Source: Pseudobowmanella zhangzhouensis (lineage in GTDB: Bacteria > Pseudomonadota > Gammaproteobacteria > Enterobacterales > Alteromonadaceae). Taken from it: DNA of 64,000 nucleotides. The notes under the pieces were generated by a model, which worked only from the letters and a program-made list of their open reading frames with translations, was not told where the DNA came from and did not search any database. The stretch lies in assembly GCF_042662685.1 (NCBI RefSeq), contig NZ_JBHSYO010000007.1, positions 186,001 through 250,000 of the forward strand, given 5' to 3'. Of this stretch, positions 45,224 through 54,595 are shown one piece after another; the first letter of the stretch is position 1, and every line of letters begins with the position of its first letter. Position numbers and translations under genes: made by a program.

Positions 45224-47812
45224 CTAGAAGCGCACGCTTGCACCAAAGGTGATGCGGCGGGCCATTTCGTACTCATACAATGGGAATCCGCGAGCGAAAC
45301 CACTGTAGTTGGTTTGGAAGTTATTGTTACCGGTTTGTACCGATGACTCTTCCAGCAGGTTATTTGCATCCAGTTTCAGATCGATGCTGTCGGTCAGGTG
45401 ATAAACCGCGCTCAGATCCAAACTACCGAAGGCGTCATGCAAACGGTTACCATACGAACCTGACTCACGAAGCATATATTCGCTACGCCAGTTATAGCTT
45501 ACACGTACCTGGAAGCGCTCATCTTCGTAGTAGCCTGACACGTTATATGAATGGCGCGAGCTATCGCTTAATACCGCATTCATATCGGTAAATGTCATCT
45601 CATCTGCGCGAGCATCTGTGTAGGTGTAGTTAACAATGGCGCCGAAACCATTATCAAAGTCCTGCTGATATTGCAGTTCTAGACCTTCGATTTCAGCTGA
45701 TTTGCCGTTATCTTTTTCCTGCACAGTCCAACCCTGCTCATCCGGACGCAAAGTACCCTGGAATGGCACTTCCGCGTTGGTCGCAGAGTATTCAGAAATG
45801 GTCACGAAGTTCTTCACGTCCTTCTTAAACCACGTCGCAGACACCATGGAGCTGGCATCAAAATACCATTCCAGACCTAAGTCGAACTGGTCTGCAATGA
45901 ATGGCTTCAGGCCAACGTTACCCACCACCCAGTATTGGTTGTTTGGTGTATCGTCGTTAACCCCGATTGGGCTTGGATTGACGTACATGTCAACATACTG
46001 AGGACGAGCCATGGCGCGACCAGCAGACACACGTAAAATCACATCATCAGCTAAATCCATTGCCATATTGAAGCTTGGCAGGAATTCAGAGTAGCTGGCA
46101 TCCGTACTGGTTTTTTGATCGTCCAGGTAATAAATGGATGTGGCATCGGTACTGACATAGCGCAGACCAAAGTTACCGCGAATATGCTCTGACTGATAAG
46201 TTGCCATGACATAAGCCGCGAGGTTGTCTTCCTGAATTTCGCTGTAAGATCCCAACGACTCAGTTTCGCCGACGATACTGGCTTTCGCCCAGTCTTTCAG
46301 CGCATCGGCATCAAACTTCATAATTTGATAATCGCCGGCACCTACATCTACGGTACCCTGTCCTAAACCACTGGTAGAGATAACATTATTAAAGCCATCA
46401 ACCTGGTCAAAGAAGAACTGACGGCTGGTGGTATTGTGATCCGAATATTTGAACCCGGTTTTGATGCTGTTGATTGGGCCGTATTCAACGTTAAATTCCA
46501 CGTCAACCTGTGCATAGGTTTCGTCATCGGTTTTTGGGGTTTTATTGAACGCAGAGCCGGTACCCATGGCCAGTGAACCCGGATCGTAGGCTGCCATCTG
46601 TTCAGAGGTGTAGCTCCAGGTTTGGTGGCCGTTGGTGAAATCGTATGTGCCGTTCACCGGTGTGCCGCCTGTGCCGTCATCCACCACCATTTCGAAATCG
46701 GTACCACCGCTTGAACCTGTGTCACCAACCTGCAGTTTGATGCTGTAATCGTCAGTGCTGTAGTTCATGGTCAGATCGATAACGTCTGATTTCATTGTCG
46801 CTTCACGAGGGCGCGCCTGATAGTAAAGGACGTTTAATGGGCCCGCTGCCTGAACACCCGCGTCAGCGCCACTGCCGTCACCACCGATCCACGCTGTGGT
46901 GGTGCCTACACCCCAGGTGGTATCTGCTTGTGTTAACCAAAGCGCATAGTTAGTGTTGTTGGCATCCATCTGCATATCCATGACATTCAATACGAAGTCC
47001 AGATTGGCGGATGGTGCATATTGCAATGTAGCGGATAACGCCTGACGCTCACGTTCCTGTTCAAACGCAACTGGGCCTGCACCCCATTCCCAGAATGCTT
47101 CGTTACCCTGACGTTGCAAAGAACGTTGTTGCATCACGGCAGAAACCAATACACCGAAGTTTTCTTCGTCGTTTTTCCAGCTATACATGCCCGATAATTG
47201 CGGGTCGGTTTCGCCAGAGTCTGTCTGGTATTGGGCTTCTACAGATCCATAGAAAGTGTTGGCATCCAACGATAATGGCTTACGGGTGTTAACCACCACG
47301 GTACCACCAACGCCACCCTCAGCCAGGTCGGCCTGAGTGCTCTTATACACTTCCAGGTTACCTACCAGCTCAGAAGGCAGTAATTCATAGTTAAACGAGC
47401 GCTTGGCAGGCTCAAGAACAAACCAGCCAGTAGACGCAACGTTTTGGCCGTTAAGCGTAGTCAGGGTCAAATCCAGACCCGCACCACGGATCGAGACACC
47501 GGCACCTTCGCCAAACTGGCGCTGGATGGTAACGCCAGAAATACGTTGCAGTGATTCAGCTACGTTTTTATCTGGGAATTTACCGATATCTTCGGCGGTG
47601 ATGGCATCGACGATGCTATCGGAGAAACGTTTTTGGTTAAGGTTTTCTGCAGCACTGGCGCGCAGACCTTTTACCTGGATTACTTCAACATTGTCTGCAG
47701 TAGCTTCCTGTGCAATCGCAGTGGCAGGTAGGGCAATAACCCCGCCAAGGGCGGTACTCATAAGTGCTGCGTTAATGCTGTGTGTCAATTTATTTATCTT
47801 CACAGTCTTCAT
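45224..47812 (-). CDS. TonB-dependent receptor, chito-oligosaccharide/NAG type
   Basis: Outer-membrane transporter of about 862 residues. Signal peptide about 1-35 (ending AIAQE), plug domain about 50-180 (AEDIGKFPDKNVAESLQRISGV, GLDLTLTTLNGQ), then a 22-strand-type barrel ending in the outer-membrane signature aromatic residue (GASVRF). It belongs to the large sugar-linked receptor group of Alteromonadales and Xanthomonadales. I take the ATG giving MKTVKINKL; a GTG four codons earlier is possible. A NagR operator lies 31 bases upstream. Ligand inferred from the regulon: GlcNAc oligomers. Confidence 0.92.
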   Translation of the reverse strand: MKTVKINKLTHSINAALMSTALGGVIALPATAIAQEATADNVEVIQVKGLRASAAENLNQKRFSDSIVDAITAEDIGKFPDKNVAESLQRISGVTIQRQFGEGAGVSIRGAGLDLTLTTLNGQNVASTGWFVLEPAKRSFNYELLPSELVGNLEVYKSTQADLAEGGVGGTVVVNTRKPLSLDANTFYGSVEAQYQTDSGETDPQLSGMYSWKNDEENFGVLVSAVMQQRSLQRQGNEAFWEWGAGPVAFEQERERQALSATLQYAPSANLDFVLNVMDMQMDANNTNYALWLTQADTTWGVGTTTAWIGGDGSGADAGVQAAGPLNVLYYQARPREATMKSDVIDLTMNYSTDDYSIKLQVGDTGSSGGTDFEMVVDDGTGGTPVNGTYDFTNGHQTWSYTSEQMAAYDPGSLAMGTGSAFNKTPKTDDETYAQVDVEFNVEYGPINSIKTGFKYSDHNTTSRQFFFDQVDGFNNVISTSGLGQGTVDVGAGDYQIMKFDADALKDWAKASIVGETESLGSYSEIQEDNLAAYVMATYQSEHIRGNFGLRYVSTDATSIYYLDDQKTSTDASYSEFLPSFNMAMDLADDVILRVSAGRAMARPQYVDMYVNPSPIGVNDDTPNNQYWVVGNVGLKPFIADQFDLGLEWYFDASSMVSATWFKKDVKNFVTISEYSATNAEVPFQGTLRPDEQGWTVQEKDNGKSAEIEGLELQYQQDFDNGFGAIVNYTYTDARADEMTFTDMNAVLSDSSRHSYNVSGYYEDERFQVRVSYNWRSEYMLRESGSYGNRLHDAFGSLDLSAVYHLTDSIDLKLDANNLLEESSVQTGNNNFQTNYSGFARGFPLYEYEMARRITFGASVRF

Positions 47813-47843
47813 GGTTATGTTCACTCTGGTCGCATTTTCAGGG

Positions 47844-47863
47844 AAATGACAACGCTGTCATTT
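47844..47863. promoter_or_regulatory. NagR operator 1 of the TonB receptor
   Basis: Core TGACAACGCTGTCA with AAA/TTT flanks, directly downstream of the predicted -10 of the receptor promoter, a classic position for blocking initiation. Confidence 0.85.
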
Positions 47864-47891
47864 ATCATTTAAAAAAAATGACCGCTGACAA
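47864..47891 (-). promoter_or_regulatory. Predicted sigma-70 promoter of the TonB receptor
   Basis: On the minus strand, TTGTCA (47891-47886) and AATGAT (47869-47864) are separated by 16 bases and sit between the two NagR operators. The -10 matches consensus at four of six positions. Position relative to both operators is the main support. Confidence 0.45.
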
Positions 47892-47907
47892 AAAACTAGG
47901 TAAACTG

Positions 47908-47927
47908 TCATGACAGCGTTGTCATTT
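47908..47927. promoter_or_regulatory. NagR operator 2, between the receptor and nagR genes
   Basis: Core TGACAGCGTTGTCA, 64 bases from operator 1 (about six helical turns, which would allow looping by a LacI-type tetramer) and 159 bases upstream of the nagR start. It could also serve autoregulation. Confidence 0.83.
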
Positions 47928-48085
47928 GCTCAAAGAATCTACAACAGGCTCTAGGCGAAGGCAAATAAAAATTACATAATTGTTACAAATAAGTTGTTAT
48001 TCTGTCGTTCCACTCAGGATGAAACCCCTTATCTGGCGCAGATTGGCGGGGGTATGGAACATCAATAATAAAAATAAGGAATACG

Positions 48086-49117
48086 ATGAAATCCACTATT
48101 AAAGATGTCGCAAAACTGGCCGGCGTATCGTTTAAGACGGTCTCGCGCGTCATTAATAATGAAGATTCAGTCAAGCCTGATACGGTCGCCCGGGTGCGGG
48201 ACGCCATTACTCAACTGGGTTATCAACCAAACAATGCCGCCCGATCACTGGCTGGCACCCGTGCCTATGCGCTCGGTTTTATATACAACAACCCCAACGC
48301 TTATTACGTTATCGATATGCAACGGGGCATTTTGGATGAATGTCAGGAAAAGGGTTATGAACTGCTGATTCACCCCTGTGAAGCCGATAACGCCCAAGTG
48401 GTCGATGAAATAGCCAAACTGGTACGTCGTTCTCAGCTAAGTGGTTTGATTATTTGCCCGCCTTTGTCTGAAAACAGTGAATTAATGGATGAGCTTGCCG
48501 AACTGGATATCCAGTTTATTCGGGTAGTTTCCGGCTCGGATGAATCCACCCAGCATACCCCCTGCGTGTTTATTCACGACCGTGAAGCTGCGTTTGAAAT
48601 CACGGATAACTTGATTCAGATGGGACACAAAAAAATTGCGTTTATCAGTGGTGAGAAAGATCACAATTCTACCTTGGAACGACTAGCCGGTTACCGCCAA
48701 GCCATGCAACAGGCCGGACTCAGCATCGAGCCTGAATGGGAAGTAGATGGTCGCTATGCGTTCGATTCAGGCGTCAGTGGTGCGCAGCAGCTTTTAGCAT
48801 GCCCGCACCCGCCAACGGCCATATTTGGCTGTAACGATGAGATCGCGGCTGGTGCCTTGTTCGCCGCGCGTCTCGCTGGGGTGAATGTCCCAGGGCAGCT
48901 GTCGATTGCGGGTTTCGAGGATAGCCCGTTTTCCCGCCAGACATTGCCAAAGCTGACAACGGCGGCACAGCCAACCCGACAGATTGCCAGACAGGCTGCG
49001 TCTTCGTTGATCAGAAATATTGGTGTCAGCCGTGGCCAGAAAGGCGGTGGTAGCATGCACCAACATTTCCAGCCAACGTTGGTATTACGCGATTCCACTC
49101 AGCCACTGCAAGGCTGA
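48086..49117 (+). CDS. nagR: LacI-family repressor of the NAG regulon
   Basis: Transcription regulator of 343 residues. The N-terminal LacI helix-turn-helix TIKDVAKLAGVSFKTVSRVIN is followed by the hinge (NNAARSLAG) and a periplasmic-binding-protein-like effector domain (about 60-335; FGCNDEIAAGALFAARLAGVNVPGQLSIAGFEDSPF). It is divergent from the TonB receptor, with two operators in between, and a third operator lies before nagK. NagR in related genera responds to GlcNAc-6-phosphate; that ligand is assumed here by homology. Confidence 0.92.
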   Translation: MKSTIKDVAKLAGVSFKTVSRVINNEDSVKPDTVARVRDAITQLGYQPNNAARSLAGTRAYALGFIYNNPNAYYVIDMQRGILDECQEKGYELLIHPCEADNAQVVDEIAKLVRRSQLSGLIICPPLSENSELMDELAELDIQFIRVVSGSDESTQHTPCVFIHDREAAFEITDNLIQMGHKKIAFISGEKDHNSTLERLAGYRQAMQQAGLSIEPEWEVDGRYAFDSGVSGAQQLLACPHPPTAIFGCNDEIAAGALFAARLAGVNVPGQLSIAGFEDSPFSRQTLPKLTTAAQPTRQIARQAASSLIRNIGVSRGQKGGGSMHQHFQPTLVLRDSTQPLQG

Positions 49118-49128
49118 TACATCCGGCG

Positions 49129-50904
49129 CTAATTCAGCGCCTGATTGACATGAGCCGCAAATTTTTCGGCATTCATAAAGCCGGTAACCCGCGCGCGATT
49201 TAGCTCCTTGCCGTTTGTATCAAATAACAAAATGGTCGGCAGGCCCTTCACATCAAAATGTTGCTGAAATGCCAGATTGGTCGGGGTGTTGTCGGTTAAG
49301 TCGATTTGCATCAAAACCGTATTGGCCAGCGCGGCTTTCACTTCGGGCGCAGGGAAGGTGTATTTCTCGAATTCCTTACAGGCTACACACCAGTCAGCGT
49401 ACAAGTCGACCATCACCGATTTGCCGGCGGCATTGGCAGCCGCCAGTTTCTGTTCAAAATCAGCTAAATCACGTACCCGCATAAAGTCGCTGCTGTGTGT
49501 TGTGCTGCTCGCTTGCGAGGTGCCGGTTTGTGGTGATCCCAGATTCAGCTGCTGGTAGCCATACATGGCACTGGCGAACAAGCCGAGGAAAATGACCAGT
49601 GCACGCACACCTTTGGCAAAGCTGGCGGCGGTGGTTTGATTAAACACGCTGAGATAGGTGAACATCGTCAAACCCAACGCGGCCCATGCCAGTTCCGTCC
49701 ACATATTGCTGACCATGCGTTCGACAAAAAACAACGCCACGCTGAGCATCATAAAACCGAAGATGGTTTTAACCACATTCATCCACGCGCCGGCTTTGGG
49801 CAGCAGTTTACCGCCGGTCATGGCAAATAAAATCAATGGAATGCCCATGCCAATGGATAACGCATAGAGGGCAACAAATCCGGTAAGTAAGTCCCCACTT
49901 TGTGCCACAACCAGTAATACTGCTGTCAGTGGTGCGGTGGTGCAAGGGCTGGCAACCAGCCCGGAAATCGCGCCCATCAGGAATACGCCGAACAGGCTGC
50001 CGCCCTGTTGCTGGTTACTGACATTATTTAATTTCACCTGCCAGCTTGAGGGTAACTGCAACTCCCACAACCCAAACATCGCCGCTGCCAACACAATAAA
50101 CAGCACAATAAACACAGATAGAATGTAAGGATGTTGCAGCATGGCCTGGAATTGCACGCCAACCGAAGCCACCACCAACCCCAGAATGGAATAGGTCAGC
50201 GCCATGCCCTGCACATAAACGGCGCTCAGGGTAAATGCCCGAGAGGTACTGACTTGCTTTTTACCGCCCAGCACGATCGCTGAGACGATAGGGAACATAG
50301 GGAATACGCAGGGCGTAAACGCCAGCAATAAGCCACCGCCCAGTAGCGTCAGTAACGCCAGCGGCAGGTTACTTTCCAGTAAGCGTGCCAGCTGGAATTG
50401 CTCAGACTCGGGTGGTGTGCTGTCTGCTGCCGGTGTGGTGCCAGTGCCCGCTTCCACCTGATCCAGATACACAACTTTGACCGTTGGCGGGTAACACAGC
50501 CCGGCTTCGGCACAGCCCTGGTACTGGACTTTGACTACGCCATCCTGCTGCGCCTGCTGAATATCAAAACGAATACTGACGGTTTGGTAGTACACCTCGG
50601 TAACGCCAAAGAATTCATCTTCATGAGGGCTGGCCGGTGGAAACTGTGCCTCACCCAGTACGGCATCTTTATTTACCGTCTTGAACTGGTGTTTATATAA
50701 ATAGTAGCCGTCGGCAATCTGCCAGGTCAGTACCAGCTGATTGCCTTGCTGTGAGAATTCAAACCCGAAGGCATCATCAACCGGCAGAAATTCATCGTCT
50801 TTTTCGGCAAATAAATCTGCCAACTCCGACTTATCGATTTGTGCCAGCGCCGGCATGGCGAATAGGGTCCAACAGGAGACCAGTAATAACATCAGTTTTT
50901 TCAT
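49129..50904 (-). CDS. dsbD: Thiol:disulfide interchange protein DsbD
   Basis: Inner-membrane electron shuttle from cytoplasmic thioredoxin to the periplasm, 591 residues. Signal peptide (1-21), N-terminal DsbD-alpha domain with the redox pair in CAEAGLCYPP, a beta domain of eight transmembrane helices (Cys in FTPCVFPMFP and SPCTTAP) and the C-terminal thioredoxin-like gamma domain with CVAC in DWCVACKEFEKYTF. The start ATG overlaps the cutA stop (ATGA); a longer upstream frame is not credible. Confidence 0.96.
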   Translation of the reverse strand: MKKLMLLLVSCWTLFAMPALAQIDKSELADLFAEKDDEFLPVDDAFGFEFSQQGNQLVLTWQIADGYYLYKHQFKTVNKDAVLGEAQFPPASPHEDEFFGVTEVYYQTVSIRFDIQQAQQDGVVKVQYQGCAEAGLCYPPTVKVVYLDQVEAGTGTTPAADSTPPESEQFQLARLLESNLPLALLTLLGGGLLLAFTPCVFPMFPIVSAIVLGGKKQVSTSRAFTLSAVYVQGMALTYSILGLVVASVGVQFQAMLQHPYILSVFIVLFIVLAAAMFGLWELQLPSSWQVKLNNVSNQQQGGSLFGVFLMGAISGLVASPCTTAPLTAVLLVVAQSGDLLTGFVALYALSIGMGIPLILFAMTGGKLLPKAGAWMNVVKTIFGFMMLSVALFFVERMVSNMWTELAWAALGLTMFTYLSVFNQTTAASFAKGVRALVIFLGLFASAMYGYQQLNLGSPQTGTSQASSTTHSSDFMRVRDLADFEQKLAAANAAGKSVMVDLYADWCVACKEFEKYTFPAPEVKAALANTVLMQIDLTDNTPTNLAFQQHFDVKGLPTILLFDTNGKELNRARVTGFMNAEKFAAHVNQALN

Positions 50905-51218
50905 GAGAGACTGCTTGCGATCCACTTCAGATAATCCGCGCCGCCATCGGCGACATCCAGTAACAACCATTCCGGAACATCGTACGGATGCAACATTAAC
51001 ACCCGATTAAAAAGTTTGTCCGCGTCGCGATGGCGGGTCTTGAAGATTAATTGCACCTCATTATCACAACAAATCTCGCCTTGCCACGCATAGACCGAGG
51101 TGATGCCCGGCAGGATATTTACGCAGGCTGCCAGCTTTTCGCTCACCACCGTACGGGCAATCTGTTCGGCAGTGTCACGATCGGGGCAGGTACACAAAGC
51201 AATACAATAATCCGACAT
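50901..51218 (-). CDS. cutA: Divalent-cation tolerance protein CutA
   Basis: Small trimeric cytoplasmic protein of 105 residues. Motifs CTCPDRDTAEQIARTVVSEKLAACVNILPGITSVYAWQGEI and HPYDVPEWLLLDV are diagnostic (split here only by position). I start at MSDYCIALCTC, the usual length; the upstream extension of 40 residues has no family match. Coupled to dsbD by a 4-base overlap, the order seen in many gammaproteobacteria. Confidence 0.95.
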   Translation of the reverse strand: MSDYCIALCTCPDRDTAEQIARTVVSEKLAACVNILPGITSVYAWQGEICCDNEVQLIFKTRHRDADKLFNRVLMLHPYDVPEWLLLDVADGGADYLKWIASSLS

Positions 51219-51309
51219 AACGCATCTGGTAACGGGAATTGATGCCGTCCATTTTGGCACTTTTCTGGATAAGATCGCCAGCCTTGCGGCCGGCGGCGGG
51301 ATAACGAGA

Positions 51310-52728
51310 TTAAAACTGACTGGGCGGAATAGTGGCAAACAACACGGCTAACACGAGATGCGCCCAGTTCCGGTTCTGGGTGATCAGTGTCTGGCAATAG
51401 GGATCCACATAACCCTGGCTACAAAGCATTTCGGCTGCCAATACGTCGGGCGTTTTAGTCATATCTACCGCTGCGACCGCTAGTAATGTATCGTCGTTGG
51501 CTGCCAGTGTTTCAAAGTAATAGCGTTCCGATTGCCATTGAAATCCGTCGTGCACATGGCGGAAAAACGCCTTGCGGTTAATCAGTACGTCACCAAATTG
51601 ATAGGGTTCCAGATAACTCCAGTTTGGGTCCAGTTGTGCAGTGGAGGTATCGTCCAGTTCCAGCAATTCATTTTCAAACTGATTGCTTTTGTCATTGAGG
51701 TCCATGATGCCGTTGCCTCGAAATACCTTGTACACCATCAGGTTGCGGCCATCCTCAAGCGTTGCCGCGGTATAGCCCTCTACCTGTGTCATAGTTGCCC
51801 CACTTGGCACCACGATGATGCCGCCGGATGCGTCATCTTGGTAGATGTCGAACATAAATCCGGCTGGGTTAAATGCCTGAAATACATCCGCTAATTGCGC
51901 CAGCCCTAGTTGGTCATCGGCTGTTTCTGCCAGTTCCGCAAAGCTGCGGCTGCGCAACTTTATCAGGGTTTGTCCGGCCACCTTCACGGTATCAATACTG
52001 ACATCCAGATCGGCGGAAAACAGTTCGTTGATGCCATTGCCCCCGGGTGTCTTGCTGATAGTCGAGGCCGCGAGTTTATCAAGCTGTTTGGATGGAATGC
52101 CCCAGCAAATGCCCACTGCACCGTGCTCCAGCCCACCGTTGACTACCCCCACCACATGGCCGTTGTGATCGACAATCGGCCCACCGGACAAGCCGGGTAC
52201 CAGGTTGCCCTCCAGATTCACAATGGGCTCAGTAACACTGGGGTAATCAACAATTTTTGCCAGTACCTTTGGCGGCACGATGGACACCAGTTGGTTGCCA
52301 CCAAAGCGAACTTTCACCTCGGTGCTGCTTTGCCCGGCAATGTTCATGGGGAAACCGACGGCATCCAGTTGTTGTTTGATGGCCGGTAAACTGGTTTGTA
52401 CCGTCAGCGGTGTGCGGGGCTGCGGATTGCTTAATTGCAATAACACCAGATCCGCTTCTTTGAACACCTTGATGACTGTGGCGGCGCTGCTGGCCGAGAT
52501 TTGCCCGTGTTCATTAACATAACTGACCGTGATCGGGCCTTTGCCATCGATAACATGCAGGGCGGTGACAACATGGTGTTTATCCTGCCAGATAAACCCA
52601 CTGGCGGCACTGCTGGTGGTTTCAATCTTTACAATCGAAGGGCTTACCTGACGCAGAATATGTTCAGGTACCTGAGCTTGAAGTAATGGGCTTAACAGCG
52701 TGAGTAAGGGGATTAGTCGTCGGTACAT
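51310..52728 (-). CDS. Exported trypsin-like serine protease (S1/HtrA-like fold)
   Basis: Predicted periplasmic protease of 472 residues. After a signal peptide (1-18, LLQAQ), a chymotrypsin-fold domain spans about 25-210 with a complete triad: His58 in VTALHV, Asp93 in EADLVLL and Ser181 in GLSGGPIVD. The C-terminal 260 residues have no PDZ motif I can see and no recognised domain, so it is not a standard DegP/DegS. Its start overlaps the end of the preceding membrane-protein gene by 16 bases, so the two are translationally coupled. Confidence 0.82.
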   Translation of the reverse strand: MYRRLIPLLTLLSPLLQAQVPEHILRQVSPSIVKIETTSSAASGFIWQDKHHVVTALHVIDGKGPITVSYVNEHGQISASSAATVIKVFKEADLVLLQLSNPQPRTPLTVQTSLPAIKQQLDAVGFPMNIAGQSSTEVKVRFGGNQLVSIVPPKVLAKIVDYPSVTEPIVNLEGNLVPGLSGGPIVDHNGHVVGVVNGGLEHGAVGICWGIPSKQLDKLAASTISKTPGGNGINELFSADLDVSIDTVKVAGQTLIKLRSRSFAELAETADDQLGLAQLADVFQAFNPAGFMFDIYQDDASGGIIVVPSGATMTQVEGYTAATLEDGRNLMVYKVFRGNGIMDLNDKSNQFENELLELDDTSTAQLDPNWSYLEPYQFGDVLINRKAFFRHVHDGFQWQSERYYFETLAANDDTLLAVAAVDMTKTPDVLAAEMLCSQGYVDPYCQTLITQNRNWAHLVLAVLFATIPPSQF

Positions 52729-53390
52729 ATCAGATCCACCATTTGGGTTAACAGTGAGCGTTGTTGTGCCTCGGATTCAGTACCGCGAATCAGGGTTTCA
52801 GTCAGTTCGGCTAATTTTGTTTGTTCAACATTCCGGTAGTAATCGGCGGCTGCCTGTAAGGTGGCAAAACGCCGCGGTGGGAGTTTTTCGCACAGTTCGG
52901 CACTGACACCAAACAATACGGAATCTTGCGCGGTCGGTGCAGGCTTGGCGGCTGCTGACGAAGCGGGTACACCAGCCCGCTGCTTGACTAACTGGTTCAC
53001 GTCCGGCTCGCTAAGCCCCGCAGCGAGCAACTCCATTTTATAGTCCAGCAAGGTTGGTGCGGGCGGGGACAGCCAGTTGTGCGTGCGGATCAGCATGCCG
53101 GTGAACAATCCGGCAATACACGCCACACCAAACATGCCTGCGCGCATCCCGGTTAACAGAGTGCGTTGCTGTTGTTGTCGCAGACTTTCTTGCTCACCAT
53201 TTTTTTCCGGTAGCTTAACGCCAAGTAATGAGGCCAGTAGCGCGGTAACTGCACCGACCAACATGCCGACCACAGGGGACGCGGATAAACCGACTAACAA
53301 ACCGATGAGTAAACCAATGCCAAGACTGGCGAATAGTTGAGAGAAGACCAGCACAAGACGTTTCCCTGTATTGCTGAATACTCTGAGCAT
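52713..53390 (-). CDS. Hypothetical membrane protein coupled to the protease
   Basis: Protein of 225 residues with three hydrophobic segments (about 12-33, 36-57 and 83-104; Gly-rich GIGLLIGLLVGLSASPVVGMLVGAV) and a soluble C-terminal half that is mostly helical, with an Ala/Pro-rich stretch near 145. Cysteines occur only in the C-terminal part (SAELCEKL, DLICTDD). No family recognised. Overlap with the protease gene suggests a membrane partner, anchor or regulator of that protease. Confidence 0.65.
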   Translation of the reverse strand: MLRVFSNTGKRLVLVFSQLFASLGIGLLIGLLVGLSASPVVGMLVGAVTALLASLLGVKLPEKNGEQESLRQQQQRTLLTGMRAGMFGVACIAGLFTGMLIRTHNWLSPPAPTLLDYKMELLAAGLSEPDVNQLVKQRAGVPASSAAAKPAPTAQDSVLFGVSAELCEKLPPRRFATLQAAADYYRNVEQTKLAELTETLIRGTESEAQQRSLLTQMVDLICTDD

Positions 53391-53500
53391 AGCTGGCGCA
53401 CGGGAATCTGCTTAGTCGCGCGATTAAAAGTCGCCCATGGTATGCTTGTACCCGGACGAATGATCCCCATTTAACCAGTTTGCAATCAAAGGATGCCGAC

Positions 53501-53968
53501 GTGGGAAAACTGTTTTTTTTATTTGTGTTGATGCCTATTGCTGAAATTTCCCTGTTACTTAATGTGGGGGAGCGTATTGGTGGCTGGAATACCGTGGCAC
53601 TGGTGATCTTAACCGCCGCGGCGGGGGCGTATCTGGTGCGTCAGCAGGGCATTGAAACCTTTTTCACCGCGCAGCAAAAGATGCAGCAGGGGCAGCTGCC
53701 CGGACAGGAAATGGCAGAAGGCTTACTGTTGGTTGTCGCCGGCGTGCTGCTGGTGACACCGGGATTTATTACCGATGGTATTGGCTTCTTACTGGCGTTC
53801 CCGCTGAGTCGTAAATACTTTGTCAAAGCGCTTATGGCGCGGATGGTGGTGCAAACGGTCCGCCACGGCCAGCCTCATCAAAGCAACCCATTCAATCAAG
53901 CGCCAACGCAGGATGGCGATGTGTTCGAAGGCGAATATCGTCGCACCGACCACAATAAACTGGATTAA
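53501..53968 (+). CDS. fxsA: FxsA family membrane protein
   Basis: Inner-membrane protein of about 155 residues; in E. coli FxsA overexpression relieves F-exclusion of phage T7. N-terminal KLFFLFVLMPIAEISLLLNVGERIG is diagnostic, followed by further helices (TVALVILTAAAGAYLVRQQG, LLLVVAGVLLVTPGFITDGIGFLL). I start at a GTG preceded by AAAGGA; the frame extends upstream to a TTG without support. The standard gammaproteobacterial neighbour of groESL, here with a DUF502 gene in between. Confidence 0.92.
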   Translation: MGKLFFLFVLMPIAEISLLLNVGERIGGWNTVALVILTAAAGAYLVRQQGIETFFTAQQKMQQGQLPGQEMAEGLLLVVAGVLLVTPGFITDGIGFLLAFPLSRKYFVKALMARMVVQTVRHGQPHQSNPFNQAPTQDGDVFEGEYRRTDHNKLD

Positions 53969-53974
53969 AACACT

Positions 53975-54562
53975 ATGCGTAAACTGGCCAATTTGGTCTT
54001 AACTGGCTTGCTGACAGTCCTGCCAGTCGCCCTGACTCTATGGGTGCTGTTCTGGGCATTTTCTTCGCTGGAGTCTTTGGTTGGGCCGTTTATTCCTGCC
54101 CATTGGTATTTCCCCGGTGCGGGAATCTTAACCGGACTGGCACTATTGGTCGCCGTGGGCCTGCTGGTGCATGGCTTCGCGTTTCGTTTACTTATCAACC
54201 TTAGCGACCGATTGCTGGAAAAGATCCCGTTGGTGAAGTCCCTCTATGCGGCGCTACAGGATGTGGCGACCTTGTTTAATCAAAACAAGCACGCCAATTT
54301 GAATAAAGCCGTGATGGTCGAAATCAGCGAAGGTATGCAGTTAATTGGCTTTATCACCAATGAAGAGGTGGGCAAAACCTTATTGGGTAATGAGGATGTA
54401 GTGGCGGTGTACATGCCATTCAGTTACCAGATAGGTGGCTATACCCTGTATGTGTCGCGCAGCAAGTTGACCCCGCTGGATATTCCGGTCGAACAGGCGA
54501 TGCGTATGGCGATTACCGGCAGTGGCCCGGGTAAGGCTAAAAAATCAAACAAGCTCAAATAG
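53975..54562 (+). CDS. DUF502 family membrane protein
   Basis: Membrane protein of 195 residues. Two N-terminal helices (about 8-30 and 48-70) precede a soluble beta-rich domain containing the family patterns IPLVKSLYAALQDV and VYMPFSYQIGGYTLYVSRSKLTPLDIPVEQAMRMAITGSG (motif positions about 85-98 and 145-185). Lys-rich C-terminus. It starts 6 bases after fxsA and is probably co-transcribed with it. Function unknown. Confidence 0.9.
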   Translation: MRKLANLVLTGLLTVLPVALTLWVLFWAFSSLESLVGPFIPAHWYFPGAGILTGLALLVAVGLLVHGFAFRLLINLSDRLLEKIPLVKSLYAALQDVATLFNQNKHANLNKAVMVEISEGMQLIGFITNEEVGKTLLGNEDVVAVYMPFSYQIGGYTLYVSRSKLTPLDIPVEQAMRMAITGSGPGKAKKSNKLK

Positions 54563-54595
54563 TTAGAATTTTTTATAAAAAAATTTATTCCCACA

